Positions 23,078 to 34,800 of a stretch of 64,000 nucleotides of DNA are shown here, piece after piece. The stretch comes from Marchantia polymorpha subsp. ruderalis (Eukaryota > Streptophyta > Marchantiopsida > Marchantiales > Marchantiaceae): the NCBI GenBank assembly GCA_037833965.1, contig AP031354.1, positions 26,018,001 to 26,082,000 on the forward strand. The letters run 5' to 3'. The notes under the pieces were generated by a model that had not been told where the DNA came from, made no database searches, and was given only the letters and a program-made list of their open reading frames with translations. Both the position numbers and the translations under genes were made by a program. The number at the start of each line of letters is the position of its first letter. Within the stretch, counting starts at the first letter, position 1.

Positions 23078-26000
23078 GCACAGGCCCTGCCTGGGAGTGG
23101 GAGTGGCTTGGGAGGCTTGGGAAGCTTGGGCATGGGATTCGGCTTGGGCTTGACCTTGACGTAGGCATGGCTGGAATGGCCCTTCACAAAATCCGAGAAG
23201 CCCGGCGGGCGGAGTTCCGAGAAGCTTGATTGATTGATCGATCGATCGATTGTTTGATTGAGGGAGTAATTTAGTCATCGAGCAGGACAGGATTGCGATG
23301 GCATCCGTCATCAGAGTCTACGTTCAGACCATGTGGATTGTAACATCCCCCAACTTGCAGCCCACCGGAGCACAGCAGGAAGCCTCGCGCTGGCCTTCTC
23401 GCCTCGTCAAGTTGGACACTGTCCCCCCGAATGCTCCCAATCGAGCGAGAGGACTATTTTGTCCCGACGCTGCTTGCGACCTTGCGCTTCTCGTCATGAT
23501 GTTGACCGATGTCACTCTCTCTCCTGCTCCCCCTGCGAGGTGTCCATTCTCCAACCTCGACAGAAAATTAGGCACCGCTTCCCCTTCTTCCCCACCCCCA
23601 AAGTTGGGAGATAATGGATGGAGCCTCTTTCTCGGTGCCGACCTTTCTACGAAGCATCGCAAGCTAACTGCTCACCCTTTAATTCATACAACCTCTCTCT
23701 TCGACGGGGAAGGGATCGTATGTCCATTGAATTTGGAGATTTGGATTCTCAATTTGGAGATTTGGCTTGCCTACTTTTCAATAACGCTCGCAACTTCTGC
23801 CTCGGGGATCTCGAGTTTCGATCCTTTGGGTGTGCAAGGAGAGAGAGAGCGAGAGACTCGGTCAGATATTCGAGTCGAAAGCAAAATCTCACAAAATTTT
23901 TATAATAAACAAGAAAAAAGAATTTTAACAAGAAGCAAAAGAGAGATCGACGAGAATGTCGAGTCGAGTCCAAGCAACCTCTTGCTTGACTGCTTTCCAT
24001 CTCTTTCTTGAAATCCACCCCGAGCTCAGCTCGAGCCGAGTGAGCAAATTCGAGGGAGATTCCTTCGGACACTAGGAGACGACGACGATCAGAAAGAGGG
24101 CTCGTGGAAAGACAAAAAGTCCAGTCACCACTTGGACGTCTTCCTCATCCGTTCACTCCTCGGCCACAGAAGTCTCCTCATTCTACTAAGACCGAATTCA
24201 AAGTTGACGAACATGTCAAGAAGAAGAAGAAGAAGAAGCTCAGACGTAATAAATCAGGCTCGTGGTCTGCGACTAGGATTAATCTAGCGGTGGCCTGCTC
24301 ATTCTTTCATGCATTTTGCCCCCTCTTACGTTCAGAGCATTCATGGACTTTCGGAGTTCGTTACATAAATCTCGTTGAATCTCGTATAGTTATGAATATG
24401 AGAGCAGTTAAATATAATTATCGGAAGGGCAGTAATGGGAGGATTATGACGGAATCGTGCGCTAGGCGAACCGTAAATAGATTAATCGACTGATTTAGCT
24501 GCCCCAACCGCTCACAATCATTGCTTGCAATGGCAAGAAAACACTGGGAATTTCCATAAATTCATATCTCACGTAGCCGAGGAGGAGGAGGAGGCCAATG
24601 CCAGCGTGGCTGACTCAGGGTGACGCTGACGGTGGAAGCCTGATCCACAAGAGACATGGAGTAAAGGCCACTACCTGTAGGGGACGAGCGAGCTTGCAAA
24701 GTTAGGAATGTGAGTCACTGCACTGACTGCGGCCAGGTCAGAAAAATACTTACTGACGACGATCGGGTTTGTCTCCAGGTCCGTGAAAAGTAAATTCGGG
24801 GGGGTTGGGGTTGGGGCTGGGGGTGGGGGTGAAGAGGGACTGTAGGACGGGTACTGGTAACTCGGCGCAAGTCGATCAATAGTCATACCGGCAGCTTGTC
24901 TTGTCGTGGTAGGAAAGCGCACGTGGAGAATGCCACTTGTCCTCTAGCCAGTGGTACCGTGGTTTCGTACTATATCCTTTAGCCCCGCAGGGCGGCAGCG
25001 CCTCCCTTGGGTTTCGTATGTATTTATACAACACCAACTCGAAATCTTTGGCAGTATCCAGTGGTTGCGGAATTTTCTACCAGGGTCTCTGGACCCCCGG
25101 AACCCCGGACCCTGGTTACCTGGTTCTCCTTCTAGAATGTGGTAACACCCCCCTTCCCCACCGCATGGTCGTGGGCGATTGGAGGAATGTGGTAAAGGGC
25201 TTGGGGTTGGGGTTATAGGCGCCTGAAATGTACTTGGTTCACCTCCCCGAGCCCAGACCCAAGCCCAACCCCCTCGTTTCGTCCCTCCCTCCATCCTCGT
25301 GCCTATCGTTTTTGTTGCTCGAGTCCTTTTTTTCCTTTGGAGTTTTGGGGCTTCGCCCTTTATCTCTTCGACTCTTGCCTTTTGCACTTATTCTACGCCT
25401 CGTATTGATCCACTTGTAGCCCTCTTTGTTGTTTTTCTTCCTTTTTTGCCCCTGGATCGCTATCCATCCCTCTCAGACTCTTCATCATTGACATGGACGC
25501 TTTGGATGAAATGAAATGAACACGAGAAGCCCCACTGAAATTGGTCAAGATTTTGGTCATCGATATTTTCTCTTAATGACCTGACCAGATCAGACCAGAC
25601 CAGACCCTCTTGCTCTTGGGAGCTCAAGGACTCTTTCCGTAGCATCTCCATGTGCGTGCGTTGTTACAAGGAGGGTCGCCTCGTCAGGTTGTGCAGAAAA
25701 TTGGTGGCAGGGGAAGTGGAAATCAAAGTCTTCGCCTACAGACACAGTAAGTGCGTGCTTGTGGGGAGGATGGGTTACTGGTAAATGGAGACCAGAACGT
25801 GAGTTGAATGAGGGTACAAAGCCATGGACAGACAGGATGTGTACAGTCACGATTCACGAGCGTGACTGAGATTTAGAGCGAAAAGCACCAAGTGAGCGCA
25901 CTTTGGCCTAAACGATGGAATCATCTCTGCCCTCATCGTTGCAAACGAACGTACCGTAAGACAAAGTGACACAATCTGATTATTCTTAGAAGTGATTTAT

Positions 26001-28174
26001 CCAATATCTCTTTGACTTCGGACTTTTGACTTTTGACTACTTAGTGGATAAGCATAACCGTGTGTGACTGACTAGATTATGCGAACCATATGCGAGGAGC
26101 TCTGACATCTCAACAGTAGAAGTAAATTAAGAGTGCAACGGAGCGTCGATTGGTGGGAGAAATTCATTTTTTATTTTACCTTCTAAGCAACTTCATGCCC
26201 TATTTATATTGGTTTTTGGCCAATCATGTGGCCACAATTATTAGGCTCTTCTGAGAGGACAGAAAATTCATATAAAAGAGAATTTCGATGAATTTAGCTT
26301 ACTGAAGAATAAACTAAATATATATGTTCACATTTTCCACATTATTTTACGAAAAATTAGGCTTTTCCAATTGGATGTGGACTTATTATGTGCGATACGT
26401 TGTGGATGTAGCCATGTATTTCCATTCGCCTCTTGAAGGTAGGCTGGTTTTTATGAGCGATGAGATGTCTACTCAGCAACTTTCTGGCCTAAACCTCGAG
26501 AAAAATTGACCTGTGCAGATAGGTTGCGGTCACATGTGACAGCAATGTGACTGGGCCCTTATTTTTAGAATTAATCGATATTCTATAAGAAGTGAAAAGG
26601 ATTGAGACAAGTGCATCGGAGACCAATGAAATAATCATTCGCACGAACTGTGACCGCAATGACCGAAATGTGACATTGAGCGATCGGGTTTGCACTAAAT
26701 AAATAAATATTATTCCTTCGGCACAGAATAAGGCTGTAAGAATCGGGGACCACAGCGATGGTGCTTGGCGATGTGACCGGGCTACTACACATTCCTAAAG
26801 TAATATAAAACAGCTCCCAGCCCCACGCGTTATGGGGAAAGAAACGAAACGAGATACGAAATCCCGATAAAAAAGATAAACCCAGCATTAAAAAAATCCG
26901 TGCATGTTATATCCACTACATGAAGATAGAAGAACAGATGGAGGAACCGGAAGATTCGCATGATTTTTATCATATTTTTGTCTTCAGGAAACGAGTGGAT
27001 AAATGAAAGAAGCTTTTCGATCTCACCAGCAGCAGAGATCAGAAAAAGAAAAGTCAGGACGAGAGAGCTGGGGGGTAATCTGGAGGGAGGGGGGAGTAGA
27101 AAGCGGCGAGAAACCAATTTTCTAGGCGCGTCAAAGTGGTTAGAGCATGGGGGAGACCAAGAGCGATAAAGCTCGATGTCAATCCGGATGGATATGGGAA
27201 ATATCTGCCGGTGAACAAATGGCCCATTTAGCACCTAACAACACACCGCGGCCCCGCCCGGCCGCGCTGCGCAAGTCAAACGAATTTCCAGAAGTGATTG
27301 GGAGCGCCAGGAGTGCAGGCAGGGGCGAACACAGCATCGAATTATTTAGCCCTATCTTAGAGAACAGGTGCCGATTGCCAGTAGATAACCATGTCCTTGT
27401 GATAAGTCCAGGCGAAGGGCGAGGTCCTCTTAAATGCTTAATTCGTGCGCAGGTACTGTCTTCGCCCCATGGGCCCGACGTGGCCCCTGCCCCCCTCTAT
27501 CCTTTCGGCCGAAATGTAGGGCGGTCAATACAAGTTCCGGGCTTGGGGCCTGCCCCAAGGAGTGGAGGAGTGGGAGAGGAGAGGGGCTGGGGCAGGGGCA
27601 GGGGCAGAGGGCAGGGGGCAGGGGGCTGGGGCAGCCGAGGGGAATGAGAGCAGTATGCTGTCTGTAAGCACAAAAGCGAGAACATCAATTATTGGCCACA
27701 ACGGTATCGGCGAATCCGAAGGCGCCCGTACAGATAAGAGAACATTATGAGTCCTCTCGCTGCGAACGAAAAGAGCACCTCCGCACACCTTCGTATTCGC
27801 CCCGGAAGATTCCCGGCTGACCTCCAGCTTCCGGTCACCCGCGAATCTCTGGCACGAGTTTATCCCCTCGCTCCCCGAGTCGCCCCCCCGTCGATGCCTT
27901 GTGCGTGAACCAGCCCCAGCCCCCTCCCTCCCTCCCTCCCTCACCCCCCTCACCCCCCGCCTGCCTGCCTCCCTGCCTGCCCCGTCGCGCACATAACAAC
28001 AACCAGAACAAGAGGCAGGGGCAGCAGAGCACAAGCACAAATCCTTCCCCTCGCCCATCCATTCTTTACCTTTGCCAGCGGACTACCCCCCCAACCCCCC
28101 TCTCGACCATCATCACCACCACAGTTGCAGTATTGTTGTGGCTATGGCTCGGGAATCTGTCCACTCTACCGTGA

Positions 28175-28177
<3 letters not shown>

Positions 28178-28209
<32 letters not shown>
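28178..28209. repeat. (GA)n tract in the OXS3-like promoter region
   Basis: Sixteen GA units about 620 bp upstream of the TATA box. Plant BPC (GAGA-binding) proteins bind such tracts; a function here is inference. Confidence 0.92.
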
Positions 28210-28309
28210 CCCCGGAAGGCGCAGGGTCTTCGGATTGGGTCGTGTGCGTACAAATCCACTGGCTGGCTTGCGGCCCCTCCTGATTTAGTCTGTAGGCTGC
28301 ATCGTCGAG

Positions 28310-28312
<3 letters not shown>

Positions 28313-28347
<35 letters not shown>
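28313..28347. repeat. (AGC)n trinucleotide tract
   Basis: About 11 uninterrupted AGC units, upstream of the predicted transcription start and outside any supported coding frame. Confidence 0.93.
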
Positions 28348-28348
<1 letters not shown>

Positions 28349-28824
28349 GCGCGAGAGAAACGGAAGGAACGCCGAGAGAGCGAGGCGAAGAAGCGAAGCC
28401 CAGGTAAGAAGGGAAGCCACGAAAAGCACGGGCCAGGCGGGGCAAGGGATGAGATGGGATGAGGCGTAGATCCAGTGGTGTAGGTGCGTGGTAAGGGCGA
28501 GAGCGAGAGAGAGGATCACAGAGAGTGGATTCTAGAAGCACGGGAAGCGGGGCTTGTTTGTGTGACGGAATTGTGTTTTTCTCGCCTGCCTGCCTTCCTG
28601 CCTCTGCCTGCCTGCTTGCTCGCTCGCTCGCTCGCTTGCCTGCTTGCTTGCCCGCTTGCTTGCTGTGACAGTGGCAGCGAGGGTGCCTGTGGTAGGGGAG
28701 AGAATCGTGGAGCTTTTGTTAGAAAGTGGTGGTGGTGGTGGAGGTGGGGCGATGACGGGTGTGCTCCCGAGTCGGTGAGGCGCCTCACAATGAGGAAGAC
28801 GAGACACTCCTAGCACGCAGCCCC

Positions 28825-28831
28825 TATAAAT
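28825..28831 (+). promoter_or_regulatory. TATA box of the OXS3-like gene
   Basis: TATAAAT in a GC-rich setting, preceded by CCCC. It predicts a transcription start near 28855-28860 and so a 5' leader of roughly 870 nt before the coding start. It is the best TATA match between 28 and 29.7 kb that I noticed. Confidence 0.5.
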
Positions 28832-28932
28832 TGCAGAGATCGAGGGCCCTGAGAAAGATTTCTTCGAGCGAGTGAGTGAGAGACTGAAAGAGAGAGAGAG
28901 GGCTGTCGGTGCTCGCTGGGAATAGGCCCAGG

Positions 28933-28983
28933 ATGTCATCGACGTCCATGGCCAGCGAAGGGAAGCACGAGGGAGGGCGATGA
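28933..28983 (+). CDS. uORF 1 in the OXS3-like leader
   Basis: ATG to TGA encoding 16 residues, the first ATG after the predicted transcription start. Its end overlaps a second tiny uORF (28980-28997, ATG AGG ATG AGG GTT TAG). Such uORFs usually lower downstream translation. The peptide resembles nothing I know. Confidence 0.3.
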   Translation: MSSTSMASEGKHEGGR

Positions 28984-29202
28984 GGATGAGGGTTTAGAAA
29001 CCGGGGAGACGGTTGTACCGAAGGGTAGAGGAGTGAGTGAGTCGATCAATCGGAACCGATTGTAATCAGTGTTGCTGTTGCTCGTGCTCCTGCAGGACGA
29101 GGCGAGGAAAAGAAAGACGATTAGGTTTCTTCTCGAAGGTCGGTCGGTCCATCGTCACCTGGCGCTTGGGCCTGCGCATTCTGGCGGAGAAAGCGTACTG
29201 AG

Positions 29203-29331
29203 ATGGAGACGGAAGGAAGCGAGGAGAGGCGGCCGGATGCTCCTCCCGTCGGCGCTTCGGGGATCAAAATTCTCTTCACCATCTTCCCCATGTCCACTAG
29301 TAGGGCCCTTCAGGGAAATTCGAGTCTGTAG
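29203..29331 (+). CDS. uORF in the OXS3-like leader (42 codons)
   Basis: ATG GAG ACG ... TAG, 42 residues, lying wholly in the predicted leader. A further ATG frame at 29528-29797 (89 codons) runs past the first in-frame ATG of the main frame (29728) and ends before the next one (29842). If the leader is unspliced, this arrangement would favour the 29842 start by reinitiation. Confidence 0.3.
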   Translation: METEGSEERRPDAPPVGASGIKILFTIFPMSTSRALQGNSSL

Positions 29332-29727
29332 ATTAGGATTAGGATAGGACGCGAGGATTAGTCTTAGGCGAAGGAAGGCGCAGAGCGTCGCTCATTTTTT
29401 TCCCGTGCCCATCGAGTCGATCATTATTCGACAAGGAGGAGGAGGAGGAAGAGGGAGGGAGGAGGACAACGACGAGGGTAGTTGCGGAGGTTCTTGGAGG
29501 CCGGATGAGAGAGCGAGAGGCTGATAGATGAAAGGACTTCTTGGCAGTAAAATTTCTTCGAGGGTTGAGAATTTCGCATGGTGGAATGCTGGGGACAAGG
29601 TTGGGCCTAAAGGGCATCAGTGGGGAGCCGATGGGCCGAGGCCCGCACGCGAACTGTGTCGTGAGCCGCTGCCTTCGAACCGGAAGGACCCGGCAATTTG
29701 CCAAATCTGCACTCTAGTCACACTCTT

Positions 29728-31812
29728 ATGTACATTCGTGCTCAGTCACCGGAATCCTCCAACTGCTGCGGCAGTTTGGCACCCTTGGCCCCTCTAATCT
29801 CATCATCGCACTCCTCGAGGGCTGATGATGGAGGCAGGGGTATGTCCCCGGCCTCGCCTTTCTTCTCGCCGAGCGTAAGCTCCGCGAGCGCAGCAGCAGC
29901 AGCAGCAGATCAGCGGGCGCTCGATGCCGGCATCGGCATCGGCACCAGCCCCGCCAAGAACGTCGACCACATCAATGGCAGCAAGAGGAAGAACTCGAGC
30001 AGCATCAGCTTCCGCATCGACGACGGCTTCAACTATGGCGACGAGTTCGTCACCAGGCGGCGCGAGGGCGTTTTGGCCCCGCCGCCGAGAGCAGGGAGCG
30101 AGTACTTCCGCCCCAGAGTCGAGAGCCAGTGCTTGAGCACTGGGGATTTTTCCTCCGACAGCGTCTTCGAGAACGAGGATCGGATCGTCAATTTTGTGAG
30201 TCCGTGTAAGTCCGCCCTGGACGTGGAAGGGTGCGCCGAATTGGCGCAGTCGTGTAGCAGTTCTCTCCATCAGCATCAGCATCAGCAGCAGCAGCAGCAA
30301 AAGGAGACGCAGACGACGACGGAAGACTCGTCGAGCGTGCTGCAGCAGAAGTGGAGCACCTCGAGCTCCTCCGATAGCCTCAAAAGCATCAATCAAGACG
30401 ATGATAGTGAGGAGAGAAGAAAGAGTGACCAATTTTCACTCAAGTCCGCCCTTAATGAAGATGCTCTCTTCTACCACCGAAGCTTCGGCGCTGCGCACCA
30501 CCATCAGCAGCAGCAGCGGCCGGGCTCGCCCCCGAGCATCGGGCTACACCGGAAGTGGAGCGACTCCAGTTGCTCCCTCGACAGCATCGACCAGGAAGAC
30601 GAGGACAAGATGGCGCCTGCCTTCCCTGGCTCTCATCATCACCACCACATGAGCAGCAACAACAACAGCAATGGCATTTCCAACACCGAGGCGCCCCGCC
30701 TTAAGGGGCTGTCCGGCATGCTGCACAAGAAGTGGAGCGCGTCCAATTGCTCCCTTGATAGCATCGACAACGACGACGACGAAGAAGACAACTACGAAAT
30801 CGGCTCGCGATTCCCTCCGCTCATCGAGTCCGTCAGACTCAAGGATCCGAGCCCCATGTTCCACTGCCGGAACGACAAGGAAGGCCCCATCGTGTCCTCC
30901 TCGTCGTCCTCGATCGGCAACCGCAGCGAGGACAGCTCGGGCTCCGTGGTGTCGGATGTCGACTCCCCCGGAGACATGGAGGTGGAGTCCTCACTCCGCG
31001 GCGGCTCCCACAGCCAGCTCAACTTGAGCTCTCTGGAGTCCTCTCTCCCCATCAAGTGAGTCTCGCTCATCCTCCTCGTGCCTCGCAATCGAAACTCTCG
31101 AGCAGATTTCGTTTGTTTTCTTTCGTCTCTGTTATTCTGCGATCTGCGTTTGTGATCATGTCGATGAGATTGAGACCGAGAATGAGAATGCATACGAGGG
31201 GGCTTGCGCTTGGGCTTGGGGCTGGGGCTGGGGGTTGGGGGGGGGGGGGGGGGGGGGCATGAACGAACGTTTCGAGAAGTGGAGGCCGACGGGGGCAGTC
31301 TGCGGGGTTGGGGGAAGAGCGAGCGAGCGATGCGATGGTGGAAATGTGGTCGATGACTGACGAATGTGCGATTGCTTGTCGGTGCTTCGTTTTGCTTTTC
31401 CAGGAGAGGGTTGTCGAGATTTTGGAACGGCAAAGCAAAGTCCTTCGCGTTTCTGCAGGATGTGTCATCTCTGGCGACGCTGGCGGACCTGGCGAAGCCC
31501 GAGAACCCGTACAACAAGAGGCGCAGGTTCTCGTCGGGATTCGGGATGCGCCCGTCGTCTCCTCTGTCGCGGCCGCACACGGCCGGCATCTCCAAGAAGC
31601 CGCCTTCGGGGACAGGCAAGAGCTGCCTGGCCATAGCGGTGGCCATGGGCAGCAAGGTGGAGAATGGGCCCAAATGTCTGTCGCCCCAGTCGGCGCTGCG
31701 CAACGCGCAGCGATCCTTCTCTCTGTCGGATTTGGAGCACCACGGGATCAACCCGGACGTCTCTCACGCCCACGCCGCGGCGGCCAGCACCATGACGAGG
31801 ATGCGACGATAG
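29728..31812 (+). CDS. OXS3L: OXS3-like (OXIDATIVE STRESS 3 family) protein
   Basis: Two exons, 29728-31055 and 31404-31812 (GT-AG, AA|G split codon), giving 578 aa; later start 29842 (540 aa) is possible. The family signature spans the splice join: L-P-I-K-R-G-L-S-R-F-W-N-G-K-A-K-S-F (from residue 440), then D-L-A-K-P-E-N-P-Y-N-K-R-R. Just before it lies the acidic, Ser-rich S-S-S-I-G-N-R-S-E-D-S-S-G-S (about 390-403). Known members of this plant-specific family are nuclear or chromatin-associated and raise tolerance to metals and oxidative stress; the biochemical activity is not settled. This protein is much longer than typical members. The added N-terminal part is low-complexity, with a His/Gln stretch (about 180-193), a His run and an Asn run, and three copies of a K-W-S-x-S motif (205, 273, 332). 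The remaining C-terminal tail (after about 480) has no recognised domain. Long antisense frames across it reflect GC-rich codon bias. Confidence 0.85.
31237..31257 (+). repeat. 21-G homopolymer in the OXS3-like intron
   Basis: Twenty-one consecutive G, preceded from 31200 by GGGCTT/GGGGCT units, on the coding strand of the only intron (31056-31403). Strong G-quadruplex potential in the pre-mRNA. The length may also carry sequencing error. Confidence 0.9.
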
Positions 31813-34800
31813 CGAAGCTCCGGGCGAGCGACCACGGGTTGTGGGGACCTTCAGGCAGTTGCGGCTGCCCTCCCTGGAAAATCTGGTCCGACGGTGCCTT
31901 CTGATAGATGATAGATGACGACGATGGATGATGCCTGGTGTAGCTGGGACTTCTTGTACCTACTTAATTCTTGTATATATTGAACTCATGAGTCATGCAT
32001 GATCAATGGCACACCTCCCCTTTCCCTCCAGGAAAGAATAGCGCAATTTAGCAAAGATAGCTCGTGAGATAACAGTTAAGTCACAAGTCAATGTCACTCG
32101 GTGTACTCAGTAATTTTACTTTCTCAAAAACGTGTATTTTAGTTGGCAGATGCGTCTCGCAAGAATTTGTGGCTTGGCTTGATTTGCGTATTCTCGTCCA
32201 TGGGTCGCCGTGGTCAGTGTTTCGTCGGGTCTCTGCGTCCTTTCGATTCGGATTATGGTGTTCGGGAAGTGCCATGTGGATGAGGGAGGGAGGGAGGGGT
32301 GTGCTTTGATGACGGGATCCTATGCTCTGATGATCTCATGAGAGATTGGAGGTGGTCCAGGAAGTTATCCAACTCTTGTCCGGATGAATGAAGCGTTGGG
32401 TGAATAAGTGAGTGAATGATTGATTGTGATAGGAATGAATACGTTTTCTTCGTCCGGGAACTCACTCCATCGTCGCAGACTGGTGGCTGCGTGGGATTGT
32501 GCCGGATGCCGGATCGATCGCTCGGCACTTGGCCGTGGCATGTCCCACAGAGTGCTCGCAGATTGGCAGAGGAAATTAGGAAGGAAAGAAGGATTGGTAA
32601 GATCGGTGAGATGGATGCTGATGCAGCAGCTCAGCGCAAGCTGCTGCCGGGATTGTAGTAGCGACAATGGAGTCGTCGGCGGTGTCGTCTCATCGTCGGG
32701 ACACGTGTGGAATGTGTCGTCGCTTTTTCGCCTCACTGATATGGCAGAGTGTCATCCTTCCGGGTCACGTGGGCACTTTTGACCGTGTAATCGAAGATGA
32801 AGCCCGCTCTCATCATTTTTAGCGATGCAGCGAATTCTCGTGATTCTCGCGTTACGACGGTGAGGATCGGGGTGCCGTGTACTCTCCTTTCCCCTCAGGA
32901 TTTCGAGTCTTCGGGGGCTCTAGCCCAATCGTCCCTCTGCCGACGAATGTTGCTTTTTAATTTTAATTGGTCGATCTATGTATATGGATCGATTGATTGC
33001 TTGCTTGCATGCTTGATTTCTCTGCGTGCGAGCCATCCATCCACCATAATGTTCTACGACAGATCGGAGATAGAGGTCGTGAAGTATGTGTCGAGCTGCG
33101 AAGACTGCTGCACCTGGCTGCCCTGCTCGAATGCGTACAATGAATGACTAATCGAGGCCCAATGCCGAAGTCCTTGGGGGCCGGGTCCGTTTGGCAACCA
33201 AACGCTATCTATTTATTCTTCCCTCCTCCTGAGCACGGTGCCACGGTCGGGATGGATAATATTTCGGCACTCTGCTCAAAATGCAGACTCTGGCAGGTGA
33301 GGATCACAGGAGTGGCTTTGTTTGACTTTTGATATGGTTGGAAACCTTAAGATTAAGATTTGTGTATTTGTGGAACGAGGTGCAAGCTGACGATTCCAAA
33401 CTACCCACGCTTGGCGCGATGGAGGAGTGTGTCGGGGGCGTTTCTATCCGTGCGTCGGTTGGATCGGCTGTTGGAGCCCAAGCCCAACAATGATCACGAG
33501 CATGCGAGCTCGATGCCTCAACGAGGAATCGTAATGCGCGTGGATCCCAGCTCGCGCGAGTATTCTTCGCCAGCTCTGCGGGTCATGAGCGCAGCCTCCG
33601 TGAGCGAGAGTAGGGCGATTGCGCGCGCGCGCGCCCCCATGGAATCGGTGATAAGCTTGTCACACACACCCACGATCTCGGAAACCTGGGATCGACGTCC
33701 TGCTCAATGCGCTCGCTCGTTCCACGGGGAGGCGGCCAGCAGCAAGGCACACGCATTGACCGACGAGCGATGGTGGGTGGAAGGAAGGAAGGAAGGCAGG
33801 CGGGGAGAAATATCGTCTCCAAGCTCTCTGATTGATTGCCTGATGTCAGAGAAGCTCAGAGCATGACGGCCTCCGTTCAAACATCCGTCTCGCCGGAATG
33901 GAATTCCATTTCGGACCTCGCTGGCCCCGGGCCCGAGCTGCAGCGCTCTGCCTGCCAGAGCAATCAATCTCACGCAGCCTCTGGAAAAAGTGAGCTCCGT
34001 CGTGGTTGTCGTTCTTCGGAAGGAATCAATGGATGGATAGCTCGCTCTCTCGCTCGCTCGATCGATCGATCGATCGATGATGGGTTGGTTCTCTCGCAGT
34101 GGGCATCGTTCTGCATCAGCTTTCGGGCGCTGCGATGCTGCCAACAACATCGACCTCCTTTTCGTGGAAGATTCGACCGCGGAGACAAAGCTTCCATGGC
34201 GCCCACGTCGTTTTGTTGCTTCAGGGTGAGGGAGGGCATGCCGAGTGATGTGCACATGTACGCCCCCGGAGAGAAGGCGCCGAAAACGACGGCCCCATCC
34301 GGCGACGCCATGCTCTCGCTTCCTCCGAAAGCCCATCTCATCCCCCACCCACCGCCATCGCCAGCCTTCGCCGTCGTCGACCGCAACGGCGAAAATGCTG
34401 CAGCAGCTGCTGCTGCTGCTGGTGCGCCGAGGCGCCCCGAATATTCTTATCCCCAGCCCCGGCCCCGGGGCTACCGAAATAGAATGATTCCCCTCGCCCC
34501 CGCTGCGGTGAACGCTACAGGACGAGCGAGCTAGCCCCTTGCTAAGCACAGTGCTGCCCCCATTGGACCAAGCACCCCCTTCCCCTTACACCCCGCCCGA
34601 TTAGGCTGGAGCCACAGCAGCAGCAACGCGTGCAACCACCGCCCGATTTAGCCCCACCCCCCGGACTTCGTCAGCTCTCCCCTCCCCTTCCGGAATTGCC
34701 AATCGGTTCAGATATTTTTCTCCGATTCCGGCGTTCGTGCATTGATGCTCTCTCTATCTCTATCTCTCAGGGACGAGGCACCTGCTCGGGTCGATGGGGG

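Larger units (their letters stand above)
22400..28824. other. GC-rich, simple-repeat-rich upstream flank of the OXS3-like gene
   Basis: About 6.4 kb without a recognisable gene. Tracts include CTG (22449-22467), CT then CA (22648-22693), ATCC/ATCA (23010-23077), GATC (23234-23250), AAG (24212-24239), GGGGTT/GGGGCT (24798-24832), GGGGCA (27588-27630), CCCT (27918-27965), GA (28178-28209), AGC (28313-28347) and TGCC/CGCT (28583-28664). The longest ATG-started frame is 23298-24011 (+, 237 codons). It has no domain and an open antisense frame, so I do not call it a gene. Confidence 0.55.

Noticed and set aside
23298..24011. 237-codon ATG frame in the GC-rich island
   Set aside because: No domain, low-complexity ends, and open antisense frames over the same bases. 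GC-rich DNA readily gives such frames by chance.
30792..31751. 319-codon antisense frame across the OXS3-like gene
   Set aside because: It crosses the OXS3-like exon junction without splicing and mirrors biased codons. The plus strand carries the clear family signature.
33704..34549. 281-codon minus frame and the overlapping 232-codon plus frame (33836-34534)
   Set aside because: The two contradict each other, are rich in Arg/Ser/Ala/Pro from GC content, and show no family motif or conserved start context.
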